A stretch of DNA of 64,000 bases from Hemicordylus capensis (GCF_027244095.1 NC_069657.1:242212674-242276673), one strand, 5' to 3'; counted from the first letter of the stretch, positions 20,717-33,128 are shown. Made by a program: numbers and translations. Notes: a model not told the origin generated them from the letters alone.

Positions 20717-23700
20717 GTCATAATCCTCTGTGGGGCAGTTCTAGACTTGATTCTAATGGAAAGGTTTTGGAGGCGTTCTGTGCTGACCATAGTTTTGTGA
20801 TTCTTAATGATGACATTCCGACCAGGTTTGATTCTAGTTCTGGACGGATGTCTTTTTTGGATTTGGGAATAGTTTCTAGCTCAATAGCTGGGAAATGTTC
20901 TTGGGAAGTTCTATCTGATCTTCATATGGGAAGCGACCATCTTCCTACCTTATTGCAGTTTGGAGAGCAGGGGCTTTTTGAGCAGCTCTCCTTGGGCCTT
21001 CGTTGGAATTATACGAAGGCTGACTGGAATCTGTTCCAGACCTCCTGTACACGGGAGTTGGCGTTGGCCCCAGCCTCAGCTCCAGTAGAGGAGCTCGCTG
21101 ACATTGTTTCGTCTGGTGTCTTTAGGGCAGCCTCTCTTGCTGTTCCCAGATCTGGAGCTCGGGGTACATCCCGTCGTTTGGTCCCCTGGTGGTCAGAGGA
21201 TTGTAAACTGGCTGTCCAAGCACGGAATCGTGCTTTTAGGAAAGCTAAACGTACTATGTCTGGGGCTGATCTGCTTGTATACAAGCGTTTGAGGGCTAAA
21301 GTGAAGTTGGTTGTTCGGTTGGCGAAGAGGAAGAGCTGGAGGTCCTATTGTGACAGGTTGTCAGTAGACGTTCCTGTTGGGAACGTCTTTAGGCAGATTC
21401 GGAAGATGAATGGGGTTTATCCAAAGATGAGAGGTGTTCCTGCTTTGGTGTTGGCAGATGGCTCTGTTTCTGTTTCGGATGTGGAAAAGGCTGAAACGCT
21501 TGCTGATTTATTTCAACAAGTTGGTAGCTCGGAAAATAGGCCGGCTTCCTTTGTGCAACGTCAGGCGGCCTTCTTGGAAAGTAACAGGACAGTTTTTGAC
21601 GTGTCTGCTCCTTATTTGGAATGTGAGCTTGATGCATTTTTTTCTCATTGGGAGCTTCGTAGGGCTATATGTCTAGGGAGGCGGTCGGCCCCCGGTGAGG
21701 ATGGCATCAGTTATGAAATTCTTCGACACTTACCTGAGGACTCAGTTCAGCTTTTGTTATGATTATATAACCTGATTTGGGAGGCGGGTGTTGTTCCACT
21801 ATCCTGGAAAGATGCCATCGTGGTTCCTGTGAGCAAACCGGGCAAGAATTTGTCGGAACCAACGTCCTATCGCCCCATAGCTTTACTTTCTTGTTTCTGT
21901 AAATTCATGGAACGGATGATTAATGATCGCCTGATGTCGTATCTTGAAGAATAAGTTGCTTACAGACTTTCAGAGCGGCCTTCGGAAGGGTCGTGGCACT
22001 TTGGACCAGGTGATCCGATTGGAAACTGATATACATAAGACCTTCCAATTGAAGGGGTTTTTGGTTGTGGCATTTCTGGACCTTGAGAAAGCATATGATA
22101 TGGTTTGGAGGGAGGGCTTGCTGTACAAAATGCATTGTTGTGGTATAAAAGGAAGACTCTTTCAGTGGCTGTTGTCCTTTTTTGAGGGCAGGCGTATTAA
22201 AGTCCGAGTCCGGGACTCGGTTTCTGAGCCCCGTGAAATTCAAAATGGGATCCCCCAGGGCAGCGTTTTGAGCCCTACTTTGTTCAACGTGATGGTGAAT
22301 GACCTTCCTCTAGTTTTGCCACAAGGCGTGGCCTGCAGTATATATGCAGATGATTGTGCGATCTGGTATAGGAGTAAAAATTTGGGTAGCGTTGTGGAAA
22401 AAATGAATAAGGCTCTCCTTGCTTTGGAGGCTTGGAGGAACGAGTGGGGCTTCAAGTTTTCACCTTCGAAGTCGAAGGGGATGATTTTTACACGTCGTTC
22501 AGTATCGGTGGCTCCCAGCTTGTTTTTGTACGGCTCTCATATTGAACTCATTGCTGAATTCCGTTTTTTGGGAGTAGTTTTTGACTCCAAGCTGACGTGG
22601 ATCCCCCATGTTCGTTCTCTTGAAGATCATTGTAGGCCACGTCTCAATTTACTGTGAGGTATTTCTGGTAATTCTTGGGGTGCGGACCGGGGGTCTCTTC
22701 TGTTGGTGTATCGTGCCATGGTTCGCTCGGTAATGGACTATGGATGTCAGGCCTTCTCATCAGCTTCTAAATCTACTTTGCACAAGTTGGATGTTATACA
22801 GTCTACGGCTCTCCGGACTGTTTGTGGGGCTTTCCCTACTACTCTTTGTAGTGTTCTCCAGGGGGTGACTGGTGAGATGCCTGGGGCATTGCGTCGGGAA
22901 TACCTGGATATTGTGCTATGGAACCGGCTCCGGGATTTTTCATTTGGGAATTGGGGCTCCGTGTATGACCAATGCTGGGAGTTTAGTGATCCTGGGAAGT
23001 TTGATAGAGGTCGTTGCCCTCATGCAGTGAGATTGTTCAGATGGCTTAAGTCGGATCTCACTGAGGGGCTACGGCAGATGCGAAATGTGCCTTTGGTCTA
23101 TCCAATCTGGTTGTATAGTCCCCCTGAGGTTTTGCTGGATGGTTCGGGGGGGGGGGCTTTTTGGGAGTCCGACGCTGTGTTAAAATCTCTGGCGTTAGAA
23201 CGGTTATCAGCGGATTCTGGGTTTTGCAGGATCTATACAGACGGTTCCAGGGCCATCCAGGGAGATAGGGTGTCTGCGGCATTTGTTGTTCCCAGTTTGG
23301 ACGTGAGGAGGGGATATAGGTTGACTGGGGGTGTCAGTATTATGACGGCAGAACTCACCGCAATCCTCTTAGCTCTGGAATGGATCCAGGGAATGCCCCC
23401 TGGGAGGTATATGATTTTCTCAGACTCTATGTCCGGTTTGCAGGCTATTCAAGGGGGTGCTTTTTTGAATAAATCCCCCGTTGTATCTGAGATCTGGATC
23501 CTGAGTAACTTACTCCATTTGGGGGTTTTTTTCATCCGGTTTCGTTGGGTACGGTCCCATGTTGGGATCTTTGGTAATGAACTTGCGGATGCGGTGGCAA
23601 AGGAGTCTTTAGACCGCCCGGATGTGGATTGCAGAATCCCATTTAATGGCATGGAGGTTAGGTCTTGGGTACGGTCAGAATTGCGGAAGGTCTGGGAGGC

Positions 23701-24094
23701 GGATTGGGATGTGGACTCCACGGGTCGAAGGGTTTATGCTTTCTGCCCGAAGTTGGATGATTTTAGCTTGTTTGGTGTCTTGGGTAGGTCCCGGCAAGTC
23801 TCTTTGTTCAGGGTGCTGTCGGGTCACTGCTCGACTGGGGATAGGTTGTTCCTTCTTGGAAAATCAGGGGATGATCTGTGCCAGTTTTGTGGGGTTTCTG
23901 AAACTGTGGACCATCTTTTATGGGATTGTATCCGTTTTAGTGACGATCGTGTTGGTTTTCTTCACTCTCTTCATTCTGCTGGTTTTAGCGGTAGGTCTAT
24001 CCGAGAGTTGTTTTTGGATCGACGAGGTTGGAAACAGGCAGTCTCGCTTTTATGGAATTTTCTCAAGTCGTCGCGTTTATCTGAACGTTTATAA
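20717..24094 (+). CDS. LINE ORF2, endonuclease end, reverse transcriptase, RNase H
   Basis: Continues from 19108: with the Tc1-like element and one TA removed it reads GDFNSHNPLWGSSRLDSN in frame. GSDHLP is the endonuclease C-terminal motif. Reverse transcriptase blocks: SYRPIALLSCFCKFMERMI, FLDLEKAYDMVWREGL, GIPQGSVLSPTLFNVMVNDL and YADDCAIW. RNase H at about 23220-23620: IYTDGSRA (Asp), MTAELTAILLALE (Glu), FSDSMSGLQAI (Asp), GNELADAVAKE (Asp). A C-terminal finger LCQFCGVSETVDHLLWDC follows. Disruptions: TGA at 21760-21762, one frameshift near 21940-21955, TGA at 22655-22657. Both TGAs stand where an Arg CGA is likely. Confidence 0.85.
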
Positions 24095-24209
24095 TTCTTT
24101 ATTGATTCAACCACTAGAGCTCTTTTATCGGTCTTCCAGTAGGTGGCGTTAGTGGGATAATACGGTCCTGGTACGCCATTACCATCCACAGGAAGAAGAA
24201 GAAGAAGAA

Positions 24210-24221
24210 GGATGTGATGTG
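24210..24221. repeat. 3' target-site duplication of the LINE
   Basis: GGATGTGATGTG directly after the (GAA)n tail; partner of 17236-17247. Confidence 0.8.
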
Positions 24222-24317
24222 GAAGCCCCCGCCCAGGGGAGGCAAGGTGGCTCGGCGGGGAGCGATGCGGTCGGGGTGCGGGGGCAGCGGGGGCTCCAGC
24301 GGAGCGCTGAGGCTCAG
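24222..24317 (+). promoter_or_regulatory. ABHD13: Probable ABHD13 5' exon and right half of the promoter island
   Basis: GC- and CpG-rich host sequence that continues the island cut at 17247 (GGCTCGGCGGGGAGCG, GCGGTCGGGGTGCGGG). It ends in a good donor, GAGGCTCAG|GTAAGG, at 24317/24318. The next fitting acceptor on this strand is the ABHD13 coding exon at 36971, so this is the best candidate for the end of its non-coding exon 1. The start site is unknown and may lie in this block or left of the LINE. Confidence 0.5.
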
Positions 24318-24880
24318 GTAAGGGATCGTGAGAAGTAGGAAGCGGCTCTTCCGCCCGTCGCTGGGCCTCCTCTCTCTGCAGCCCCTCCCCTTGGAGCTGC
24401 TCAGGGAGCCCACCTGCCGCACAGCAGTGGCTGGGTATTGGGGAGCGGCTTGTCTTCCTGTATGGATCAGGCGGCCAAGGCCTCTCTAGGCCAGCACCTG
24501 TTTCCCAGGCAGCCTGGGAAGAAGCCCGCAAGCGAGGGGCGGGGCCATGCCCTCCTGTCGCTGCTGCTGCTGCTTCCTTACGGACTGCCTCTGAGGCTAG
24601 AAGATTGTGGAGCCACCATGACTAGCTGCCCATGAAGAACAATGTGTGCTTATATTGAACCGGCAGGGGGTGGGCAGCAGGGCCTCCTCCTTCTCCTTCT
24701 CCCTGGACCTCTCTCCAGTCTCCTCAGTTAGTCTCCAGAGGCTTCTGGGCAGGGGTGTAGTAAGGTTGGGGTGGGCCCAGAGACAAGATTTTATAATGCC
24801 GCCCCCCCCCTCCACTGAAGCTCAGCTCAGGAAGTAAAGAAATCTTAAATGAGGCTGAATAGTGGTAACAAAAAGCATAG
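24318..24880. other. ABHD13 intron 1, GC-rich start
   Basis: The CpG-rich island tails off by about 24620. The fragment at 24752-24811 (CAGGGGTGTAGTAAGGTTGG ... GATTTTATAATG) is a third copy of the hAT-like end seen at 127-188, inverted. No exon seen. Confidence 0.45.
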
Positions 24881-24883
24881 TGA

Positions 24884-24899
24884 GATATGTATGTGTGTG

Positions 24900-24941
<42 letters not shown>
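24884..24941. repeat. (TG)n microsatellite
   Basis: TATGTGTGTGTATATATG followed by about 17 uninterrupted TG units. Confidence 0.95.
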
Positions 24942-24942
<1 letters not shown>

Positions 24943-25329
24943 CTGCTATGTGCCACAATAGAACATCATTCTAAATTATTTTTTTAAGGTTTTATAAATT
25001 GTGGACGATGCAAGTCATTTAATGGTACGAGAGAAAGACAGGCTGTTCTGGTAGCTCCAGGTCTTAACACTCACATCAATTTCGAAGGATGAACACAACT
25101 GAAGGAAGCCCGGGCAGGTGTGTGGCTGGGGAAGTCGTTCATGTGACTTGCCTCTGCCCCCCCCGGCAGTGGGCCCCCAGACAACTGTCTCTCCTTGCCC
25201 TATTATAGTTATGCCCCTGCTTCTGGGGCTCGGCGAAAAGAAGAATTGCGCCACTGCATTTCAGGTAGCTGGTTCCCCTTCTCCCATCTTGATTTTCTGA
25301 AATGTAACAGCTTAGGAAAGCCCTGTGGT

Positions 25330-25480
25330 AGGTCGCTGCTCAGTCTAGCCCAGCATTGTCTCTTTTTTAGTGGTGGCAGCTCCCCAGGGCTGAGGAGACT
25401 TTCTCTGGCCCTAGGATCTAGAGTTGCTGGGGGTCGAACCTGGGCTCTTCTGCTTGCAAAACATGTCTGACCACTATGGA
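25330..25480 (-). repeat. tRNA-Ala-like SINE fragment
   Basis: The plus strand ends GGGGTCGAACCTGGGCTCTT then CTTGCAAAACATG. On the minus strand this resembles a tRNA-Ala-type B box and anticodon arm followed by a short body (AGCCCAGCATTGTCTC). A second copy is at 58719-58905. Head orientation is minus. Confidence 0.55.
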
Positions 25481-25689
25481 AATAAGTTCTCTGAGTTCAG
25501 TGATGGAGCTATATGTCAAGTAATTGCACAGAGAATCACTGCAGTCCGGTTTAACCAAGTTTAATTTCAATAAGCTATATTTATTTCAGTGGGATTTATC
25601 TCCAAGTAAGAATTATAGTCTGAATCTATGATTATTTACTTGGAAACAAGTTACTACAATAAATAAGTAAAGTTTATAATAGAGATGGC

Positions 25690-25800
25690 TCACTGTCCCC
25701 AAAGGTCTCTCTGTCTAAAAAGAAACACAAGGTGGACACCAACCACCACCACTGGTAGGATGCTGTCCTGAGTTGGATAGGGACTTGCTATGGTTTGGAT
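25690..25800 (-). repeat. L2-like LINE tail
   Basis: CTGTCCCCAAAGGTCTCTCT and GGTGGACACCAACCACCACC match the L2-like block at 10960-11195. Short, old copy. Confidence 0.55.
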
Positions 25801-28212
25801 TTTAGAAGCATAAATGTCTCAACTTTGATTGAGAACCCACAGTGGAAAAATAGGGAAGATGACAGATTATTTCATAAAAGCTTGAAACAGAAGCAACTTG
25901 TGATTGTGCCATTAAAGCTTTTATGAAGCCCATAAAAACCATTGTATCAAATAAATGGACTGTTCTAGGCCTCTTTTATGTAGTTCATCGACTGTGCTTG
26001 ATTGCATACTTTGTGTGTGCCACTTCTACCATCCTGCCCCTTCTTTGAGTACTGTTAAGTCCAGTTTCTGGACTTAAGAACCTAATGATCAAGTAATGCA
26101 GTGCTTAAATTTATCTAGTCCAGCTTTCTCTTTCCAGCAGCAGTTACCAGGAGCCATGGGTAGCTCATGAAGCACCTAGTTCTCACAGGTATACTGCTCT
26201 GTACATGGACATTCTATTTAGTTATTACAGTCAGTTTTTACCGGTAGCTCTTCATATTGATGTAGGATAGCTTTTCAGTTTTAGAATGTTCTTTGAATTT
26301 GTCTAATCCTTCTTAAAAAGCTATCTAAACAAGTGGCTTTCACTACATCTTCAGCTTTATGTGAAGCTTTGTGTGAATTCTGCTTTGTGTGAAGTATTTC
26401 CTTTTGTCAAGTCCTGAACCTCCTGTCAAGAGGATTTTTTGTTATAAACCTGACTTCTTGTGCAATGGCGGGAGGAGGAAAACATTCATCTCCCCTTATC
26501 AGTAATAATTTTTAAAACCTCTGTTATGCCCTTCTTTCTCCTCCCCTTCAGTCAGCTTTTCTCTGAACTAAAAACCACCTAATTAGCCTTTCATTGTAGA
26601 GAAGGTGCTTCAAGTTAATCATTAGTCTGGTTTTCCTTTTTAAAAAAACCCCAAACCCCACCTTTTCCTCTCCATGCTTGTGGTTCCTTTAAGAGATGGG
26701 GTGCCCAGAACTACACAGTATTTCAAATGTGGCAGCACCTTATTTGTATTATGGCATCATGATACTCTCTGCTTACCTTCAACTTCTTTCTTTCTAATTC
26801 CTGACATTGGATTTGATATTGAACTGCTGCGGAACACTGGGTGGACATTTTCAGGAACTCTTGTAGCACAACCCCCAGACTTCAGTGGTGCCAAATGTGC
26901 TGCTGCTACACTTCAGTGTAATTAAGGAAGGTCCTATGTTGAACCAGCTTATCACTGCTGAAGCACAGTGGCCTGACAGAGACAGTCATGGCAAAGCCTG
27001 GCAGCTGGCAGCATTGTGGCCTATGGGCATAGCTTTCTTCTAAGAATACCCTGGTAACTGGAGCAGGGTGGATTGGTTTAAATCACCAAAATCAATTTAA
27101 ATCATTGATTTAAATCAAGTTTTCTGCTGATACTTCTTCGCATATTTCTCTTAAACAATGGTGCAAATCTTGATCACTAAAACATGCTAAATTTACAACA
27201 TCTAGAAGAGTATACTTCGTGTAATGTTTCAGATAATTTGATTTTTACTAATTTAAGAAATGATATAATACCTGTTTTTAAAAATATAATTAGTATCTTT
27301 ATCTTTACTCATTATCTGTGTCAAGTTGCCCTGTATCTCCTTGTTGCACTGCTTACACTTTACACACATTCGTTTTTACTGAGAGAAGGTATTTCTTCAA
27401 AATATTCCCACATAGGGTGGAATAGCCCAGAAGCTATGACAGCTTTTTAGAAGCAACAGGAAGCTCTGTACTGAACAATGCCTTCATTTCCCCCTGCCCA
27501 CCACTATTTTTTAATTGCATCTCCTTTCCTATATTGTGTCTCTGTCTTAACTCCTCTGCCTTGGGCCAGCACCACCACACAATATGCACACAGGATCCAA
27601 CCTGTGTGCTTGCACATAAAAAACAGGCTTGGAAACAGAAATGGGAAGTCTAGACATTTCCACATGCAAGAACTGGGAGCTACATGGTGCTACTGGGCAG
27701 ACTAGAGCCATTTTCATAAAATGCAACTGAAATGAAAGCCTATGTTGGGTAGGTAACTCAGTATATGAGGTAGTCATTAGTTCATTTTCAGGAAACTGTT
27801 AAGTGTTGGTGTAGCATATTTTATGATGAGATTTAATTTTAACCATGATACATTTTAATATTGTCAAAAAATGGAAATTTAGAATTTTATTTACATTTTT
27901 TGAAATCCAATTTAAATGTTAAAAACTCCTTTTTAAAGTAAATTGATTTATATCCACTCTGGGGAAGAACAACTCTTCTTGAATCTTGCAGGTATAAGCA
28001 TGCCATCCTTAAGTCATAGCTTGGTAGTAAATGCTTGTTACTCCCAAACTTTAACTTTTGAGGGTTCTTATATCTACAAGGTTCAAAAACGATTCTCTGT
28101 CCCACTGGCCAAATGGGGCGTATTCTTAGAAGACCCTGTGTCTTTACCTGACTATGAGATCTGAATTATCCAAGAAAGAATTATCCAAGAAAGCATTAAA
28201 AATTGTGATTGT
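25800..28212. other. ABHD13 intron 1, mostly unrecognised
   Basis: AT-rich sequence without a plausible exon. From about 27067 to 27957 there may be an old DNA transposon. Its left end is CAGGGTGGATTGGTTTAAAT and its right end, inverted, is CAGAGTGGATATAAATCA, with ATTTAAATCATTGATTTAAA palindromic text. No target duplication was found, so this is tentative. Confidence 0.35.
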
Positions 28213-28480
28213 TGGTCTTAGCAGGGAAACCCTTCCTGGCTGGGCAAAGAGGCACCTTATTAACAATGTGATTCTCTTTATTTAGCAGGGGGAAAGCAAA
28301 TGGCCCTATTCTCCTCTGCCCCAGCACAGTACCCCTCCAGTGACTTGCTGGTGTCTGTCTTATGTTTCTTTTTAGATTGTGAGCCCTTTGTGGACAAGGG
28401 GCCAGCTTATTTATTTATTTTCTATGTAAACTGCTTTGGAAACTCCTGTTGAAAAGCGGCATAAAATATTTGTTGTTACT
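28213..28480 (+). repeat. L2-like LINE 3' end
   Basis: GGCAAAGAGGCACCTTATTA, CAGCACAGTACCCCTCCAGT, TTAGATTGTGAGCCCTTTGT and a TAAACTGCTTTGGAAACTCC tail lie in the normal L2-type order. It is a fuller copy of the block seen in inverse at 10960 and 33395. Confidence 0.65.
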
Positions 28481-29089
28481 GCAGACATAACCTTTTGTTT
28501 CATCACTTTGAAAATTAAGGACTGAAAAATCTCTTGGAGCTTAACTGTACTTAAAGTCCTTAGCAGCATGAGTATGGCACCAATTTTCTGAATGGTGCCC
28601 TTTTGAAAAACTGGGCTAAAAGTAGTTAAGTGTTCACAGTACTCTGTTGTTCACAGTACTTTTGCGTAATAATTGCAATATATGCTCATAAACGAAAGAG
28701 ACTGAGACAAAATTCTTTTTATCAAGCTAATACTGTTCTCCTGGTTTTATAATGCAATCATATGCTTATTTACTTGGAAGCAAGTCCAGCATATTTCAGT
28801 GGGTGGCATGCAGACCAGTCTTGTGTTGTGCTGGTGAATACTGCACAAAGTTACTGTGCAAAGAAAACTGCTCTTCCAGATTAGTTCAAGTCAATCTTTG
28901 TAAAGTGATCAGCAAGACTATACAGTAAAGGCGTTTATACAAATCATGCATACATCACTGACCATCATTGTTATTCATATTGACTAGACAAGCATATGAC
29001 ATGTCCTAGATGCTAAAAAACAAAATTTAGCTACTTTGTAGGTGACATAGGAATCTCTATCCTCTAAAAGAAACTTAACATGACAATCA

Positions 29090-29149
29090 TCCATATGTCC
29101 TGGGAATTTCACTAATAATCATCCATATGTCCTGGGAATTTCACTAATA
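29090..29149. repeat. Two-copy 30-bp tandem duplication
   Basis: ATCATCCATATGTCCTGGGA followed by ATTTCACTAATA occurs twice in a row without change. Confidence 0.9.
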
Positions 29150-29394
29150 ATAAGATCAAATCAAATCTCAAATCTTGAAAGTAGTAGTGCAAAAGAACAT
29201 GAGCTATTGTTTCAATCTCACAAGGGTATTGCTGCTGTGAAACAGATATACACTGAAATCTACCTTCCAGTAATGCTGAAGGAGGGGCATTGAAGCGAGC
29301 CCTAGAAAATGCCCAGCGATATTTGGAGTGCGTCAGAGATGAAAGATTGGGCAGTTAGTTCTTGCAGTAGTGGAAAATGTAGTGGACTCTGTGC

Positions 29395-29600
29395 TCTAGC
29401 TAATCCATCCCCAGCACAGTACCCCCATGATTGTTGCTGGTGTCTATCTTATGTTTGTTTTAGATTGTGAGGCCTTTGGGGACAGGGTTCCATCTTATTT
29501 ATTTATTATTTATCTGTGTAAACCACCCTGAGCCATTTTTGGAAGGGTGGAAATCGAATTGATGATGATGATAATAATGATAATAATTGTTGCACAATGC
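29395..29600 (+). repeat. L2-like LINE 3' end with simple tail
   Basis: CCCCAGCACAGTACCCC, TTTTAGATTGTGAGGCCTTT, TAAACCACCCTGAGCCATTT and a (GAT/AAT)n tail. Same family as 28213-28480. Confidence 0.65.
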
Positions 29601-32600
29601 ATCACTGTAGATGCTGTCCAGTGGGAAATAACTCCCTAGGGAATGTAGAAAAGTTTGTAGCCATTGTGTCTGTTTTCACTTTTAGAGATATTTGTTTTAT
29701 GTAAGTATTCTTTATGCTGGCACCAATGAACTTGAATTATTATTAATTTGTATGTTCTGTTCTGTCACATGAGCACACTGCAGCTTCCAGTGTCATCATC
29801 CCCCTCCCCCCAAATGCCAATGTTTCCGTCCCTAAGAGATGCATAATCTATTTTTAAGTCTGAGAAACTCCCAATCAGACTGAAGTATATCTTGGTTTTT
29901 GTAAAGCATGTGTAAGAAATGCCAACCTTTCGGCTTAATAACTAGATGCATAGCTATCTGTTAATTTTGCTCTTGGTCTTAGAGCAAGATAGTTGTGATG
30001 TGATAGATTCATGACCAGATCACCTAACTTCTTTTTCTGTGGTTGGAAGCAGCTGAAATTTGGGAAATCGAACACTTCCTCCATTCTGTTTCCCCAGCTT
30101 TCATCCCTCTTCTCAGCTACCAACGATGAAAAAGGCAGATACCCATATAGTAATAGTTTCAGTGAAGCAATCTAAGTTGCGGAAGTTGTGCAAGTAGAAG
30201 GGTGCAAGCCTTACAAATTGTTCCCTGTGGTTGTTCCTCACCAAAGAAAACAGCCCTTTTAAAAGGACAATGTACTCTGTATGCCGTACAGTGCTGGTCC
30301 GGAAGTTCCGCTCCCCAGCACATCACTCACTTCCGCACTGCCCATGGTTACAGCACTTCTCTGAAGAGGCAGATGCCATAAGCATGATGGTGGGCACTTC
30401 CATGATCAGCAGACCTCAGACAAGCACCATAACCCTGAGCTGCACAGGAGGGGGAGTGAGCGAAGCACTGGGGGACAGTGTTCCCTCTAAGGCGTGTGCA
30501 TGCTCACAAGGTTTTTTTAAAAAATGTCTGCTCAGTTAATTTTAGATCCCGCTTTGAATCGGGAAGGTCCCACTCTGAATGTATGTGCACACACAGTGCC
30601 TTGATACTGCTGCCCAGAACAAAACTCATTCCACAGACGAATGGGGGGAAAATAGAGAACACTGCTGGGGGGTGGGACTTCTGGACCAACTTTGGATGCT
30701 CCCCTTCTTAAATCTGTCTGAAGAGGCCTACCGGTAAATATCTTGGCAGATCCAATCACAGACTGTCATAACTAGTTTGGCTTTGACCAACCAATCGCAA
30801 GCGATAGTTTCATGAGCTCATTGTGCATGTGTTCAACTTCTTAAAGAACTTAACTGATTTTTTTTTGTCAAAACGTTTAATATGCCAGAGTACTACTTGT
30901 CTCAATATTGATTTTTGTTGTTTTAATTTAACTTAGCACTTGGGGATATTTACTGTTTGAACTGTTTTCTCTTCTAGCTCTGCTGTTTAATTCTGTGGGA
31001 GTTCTTCCATGTAAAAACAGTTTGTGGTCTAAAGTTGAAAAGAGATGGCCTGTGAAACAGACTTTTCCTTCAGGAAGTTGATACCTGGGTATGATTGCAT
31101 GTGCTGTGTCGTGTGTTTTCTGTAGTCCTACCTGGTGCATGTATATCCTTAGAAGAAAAAAGGAGGGTAGATAGAAGAGCACGAAAGAGAAGAGGTCCTC
31201 AGGTGCCTCACAGAATTCTTAATTGAGCCCAATGCGTTTTGGGTAAATATTCTTTTTCATTTCATTGCAAAGATATGAAGGGCACATAACTAAGCTATGG
31301 AGGACAACAATTAAAAAAAATTAACAAATCCCGTGCATTATAAAAACAATCACATAACCATGCTACACCATTCCAAGCTCTTAGATATTATCAAGCTGCT
31401 TATGTAGCCTGCTACTAACAGTACTTTTATTCTTGATAAAAATTCATGCAATTGTAAATAAAACATGCTTATAACAAGAATTAGCCATAAAAAGACCCCT
31501 TATTAAGAGCACACACCAGTGTTCATTGCACGGCCCGCAGGGATCCCACTGGTGGCCCATGGAGACCCCACTGTCTGCCTCTGACTTGTCTCTTCCCTCC
31601 TCTCCCCCTCCCCTCCCTTTCTTGCTTATTGGGTGAGCACCCTCCCCTGCTCCTGTTGCCGTGTCTTTTGAATGGCAGCGGTGGGGAAGACCTACAGGTG
31701 CCCGGCAGCACCTTCAGTGTGCACCCTCCCCTCCCACTGCCAGGGTGCGTACTGCTGAGAGGACCACTGGACCAAGCATAGGCCACGGGCAGGGGGTGGC
31801 ACCAGTGGAAATCATCAGTGAAGACTGCTGTCAGAGTCTGAAATAAATCACACGTGAAAAAATTATAACAGGAACTCAAGCCCACCTTTCAGGGCTTAAA
31901 CGTAAAACAGTTTGAAATGAAAACTAAAGCCAAACAACCTCTCATTGCAACTCTGCTGCTTTTGAAAAGTTGACTAACACGACTGGGACTTGTATACCAT
32001 GAGACCATAATTACAGTTGCCACTGCTTATTTGGTGGCAACTTGGGACTGGCCTTTCTCTGTGGCTGCCCTGGGACTTTTGAAGATGCTCCCTGTCAAAA
32101 TAAAAGCTTCTCCATCTCTGGCTGCTTTTTAAAAAGATCCTCAAGATAACACCTGTTTTCTCCAGGTTTTAGTCAAAATTAATACTGCTTAATTGTTTTT
32201 ATTTTGTTTTTACATTTCTTGTGTTTTAATTAAGTACACTATCTAGGAATACATATTGGGTGGTATATAAATATGGTAAATAAAAAAACAAGGAGCTCAT
32301 TCTAAAACAGAAGGGAAGAACCTTGGAAAAACCCTTCACACTTCACTGCAAGGTCCATCCTGCACACACTTACTAATACTTCCTAGACCCAGAAATTTTC
32401 TTTTCTTGAATATACTGTAAAGGTCCCTAACACAAGGTCTCTACAACATTGGAGCAATTGCAAATCTTCATTAAGACCCTGGTGTGCTAAAGTATGTCAT
32501 TCCATTTAGCATCCTTCACCAAAAGAGTCTTTTGCTCCACACCCCTTTGTTCTAGGGCCCAAAATGATATTTCTGAAGTATAGTTTTTTCTCCATGAAAT

Positions 32601-33044
32601 AATCCACTAAAGGGGAGTCTTTAAGCATCCTATTTTAACTGCTGCTGTTCTCAGTAGATTTCACTTGATAATCAGATGAATAATTCCAAAATTACTTCAT
32701 GCCCCAGAGAAGCAGATCTTGCTCAGATTCAAATATGTTTATGGTAAACGTTTGAAGTTGAAATCCTATCCTATCCTACAAATATAAAACTGTTCTTTTA
32801 TTTCTCTTCTGCAACCACAGTAATAAAAGATTATATTAATATATTTAATTTATTGAACTTTCCTTAAAAAATTTCCTATACAAAATGACTTTGCCTGATC
32901 AGTGATGGATCTCATCCACTAGTATTGCATAAATGTACATACTTTGTCTAATTGTTTTTCCAACATACTTTTTACTGCAGGGGCATATGATATACAACAT
33001 AAGAATGTGAATACACAGTGAACTTTTTAGCTTAAAAAAATTAG
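29600..33044. other. ABHD13 intron 1, no gene seen
   Basis: No exon with splice signals and codon structure was found. The open frames at 30231-30539 and 31523-31885 have no recognisable domain and are judged chance. Short AT-rich stretches and poly-T are present. Confidence 0.4.
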
Positions 33045-33128
33045 TGTCACAGGTGCCATGGTCGAATGAGGATTCAGACTCAGGTCTCCCGGTCCTAGCC
33101 CAGCACTCTAACCACCACGCTGGCTGCC
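33045..33128 (-). repeat. MIR-like CORE-SINE, tRNA head only
   Basis: GTGTCACAGGTGCCATGGTC, GACTCAGGTCTCCCGGTCCT, CACTCTAACCACCACGCTGG. On the minus strand it starts with the tRNA-like head (GTGGTTAGAGTGCTGG, then an A/B-box-like AGTCTGAATCC). It is nearly identical to the copy at 45925-46013. Confidence 0.7.

Larger units (their letters stand above)
17248..24209 (+). mobile_element. Full-length RNase H-bearing LINE, I/Nimb-like group
   Basis: Non-LTR retrotransposon with both ends bounded by a 12-bp target duplication. Without the nested Tc1-like element it is about 5.35 kb, a full-length size. Parts in order: 5' UTR, gag-like ORF1 with three zinc knuckles, ORF2 with apurinic endonuclease, reverse transcriptase, RNase H and a C-terminal CCHC-like finger, a short 3' UTR, and a (GAA)n tail. 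An RNase H after the reverse transcriptase excludes L1, L2, CR1, RTE/BovB and Vingi, the usual amniote LINEs. It points to the I/Nimb/Ingi assemblage. Damage is light: about one frameshift in ORF2 and two TGA stops that look like CGA decay, plus a possible ORF1 shift near its start. It lies in the LIG4/ABHD13 promoter region. Confidence 0.85.

Noticed and set aside
30231-30711. Two overlapping open frames in ABHD13 intron 1
   Set aside because: Low-complexity composition, no motif and no splice signals; frames overlap in conflicting phases.
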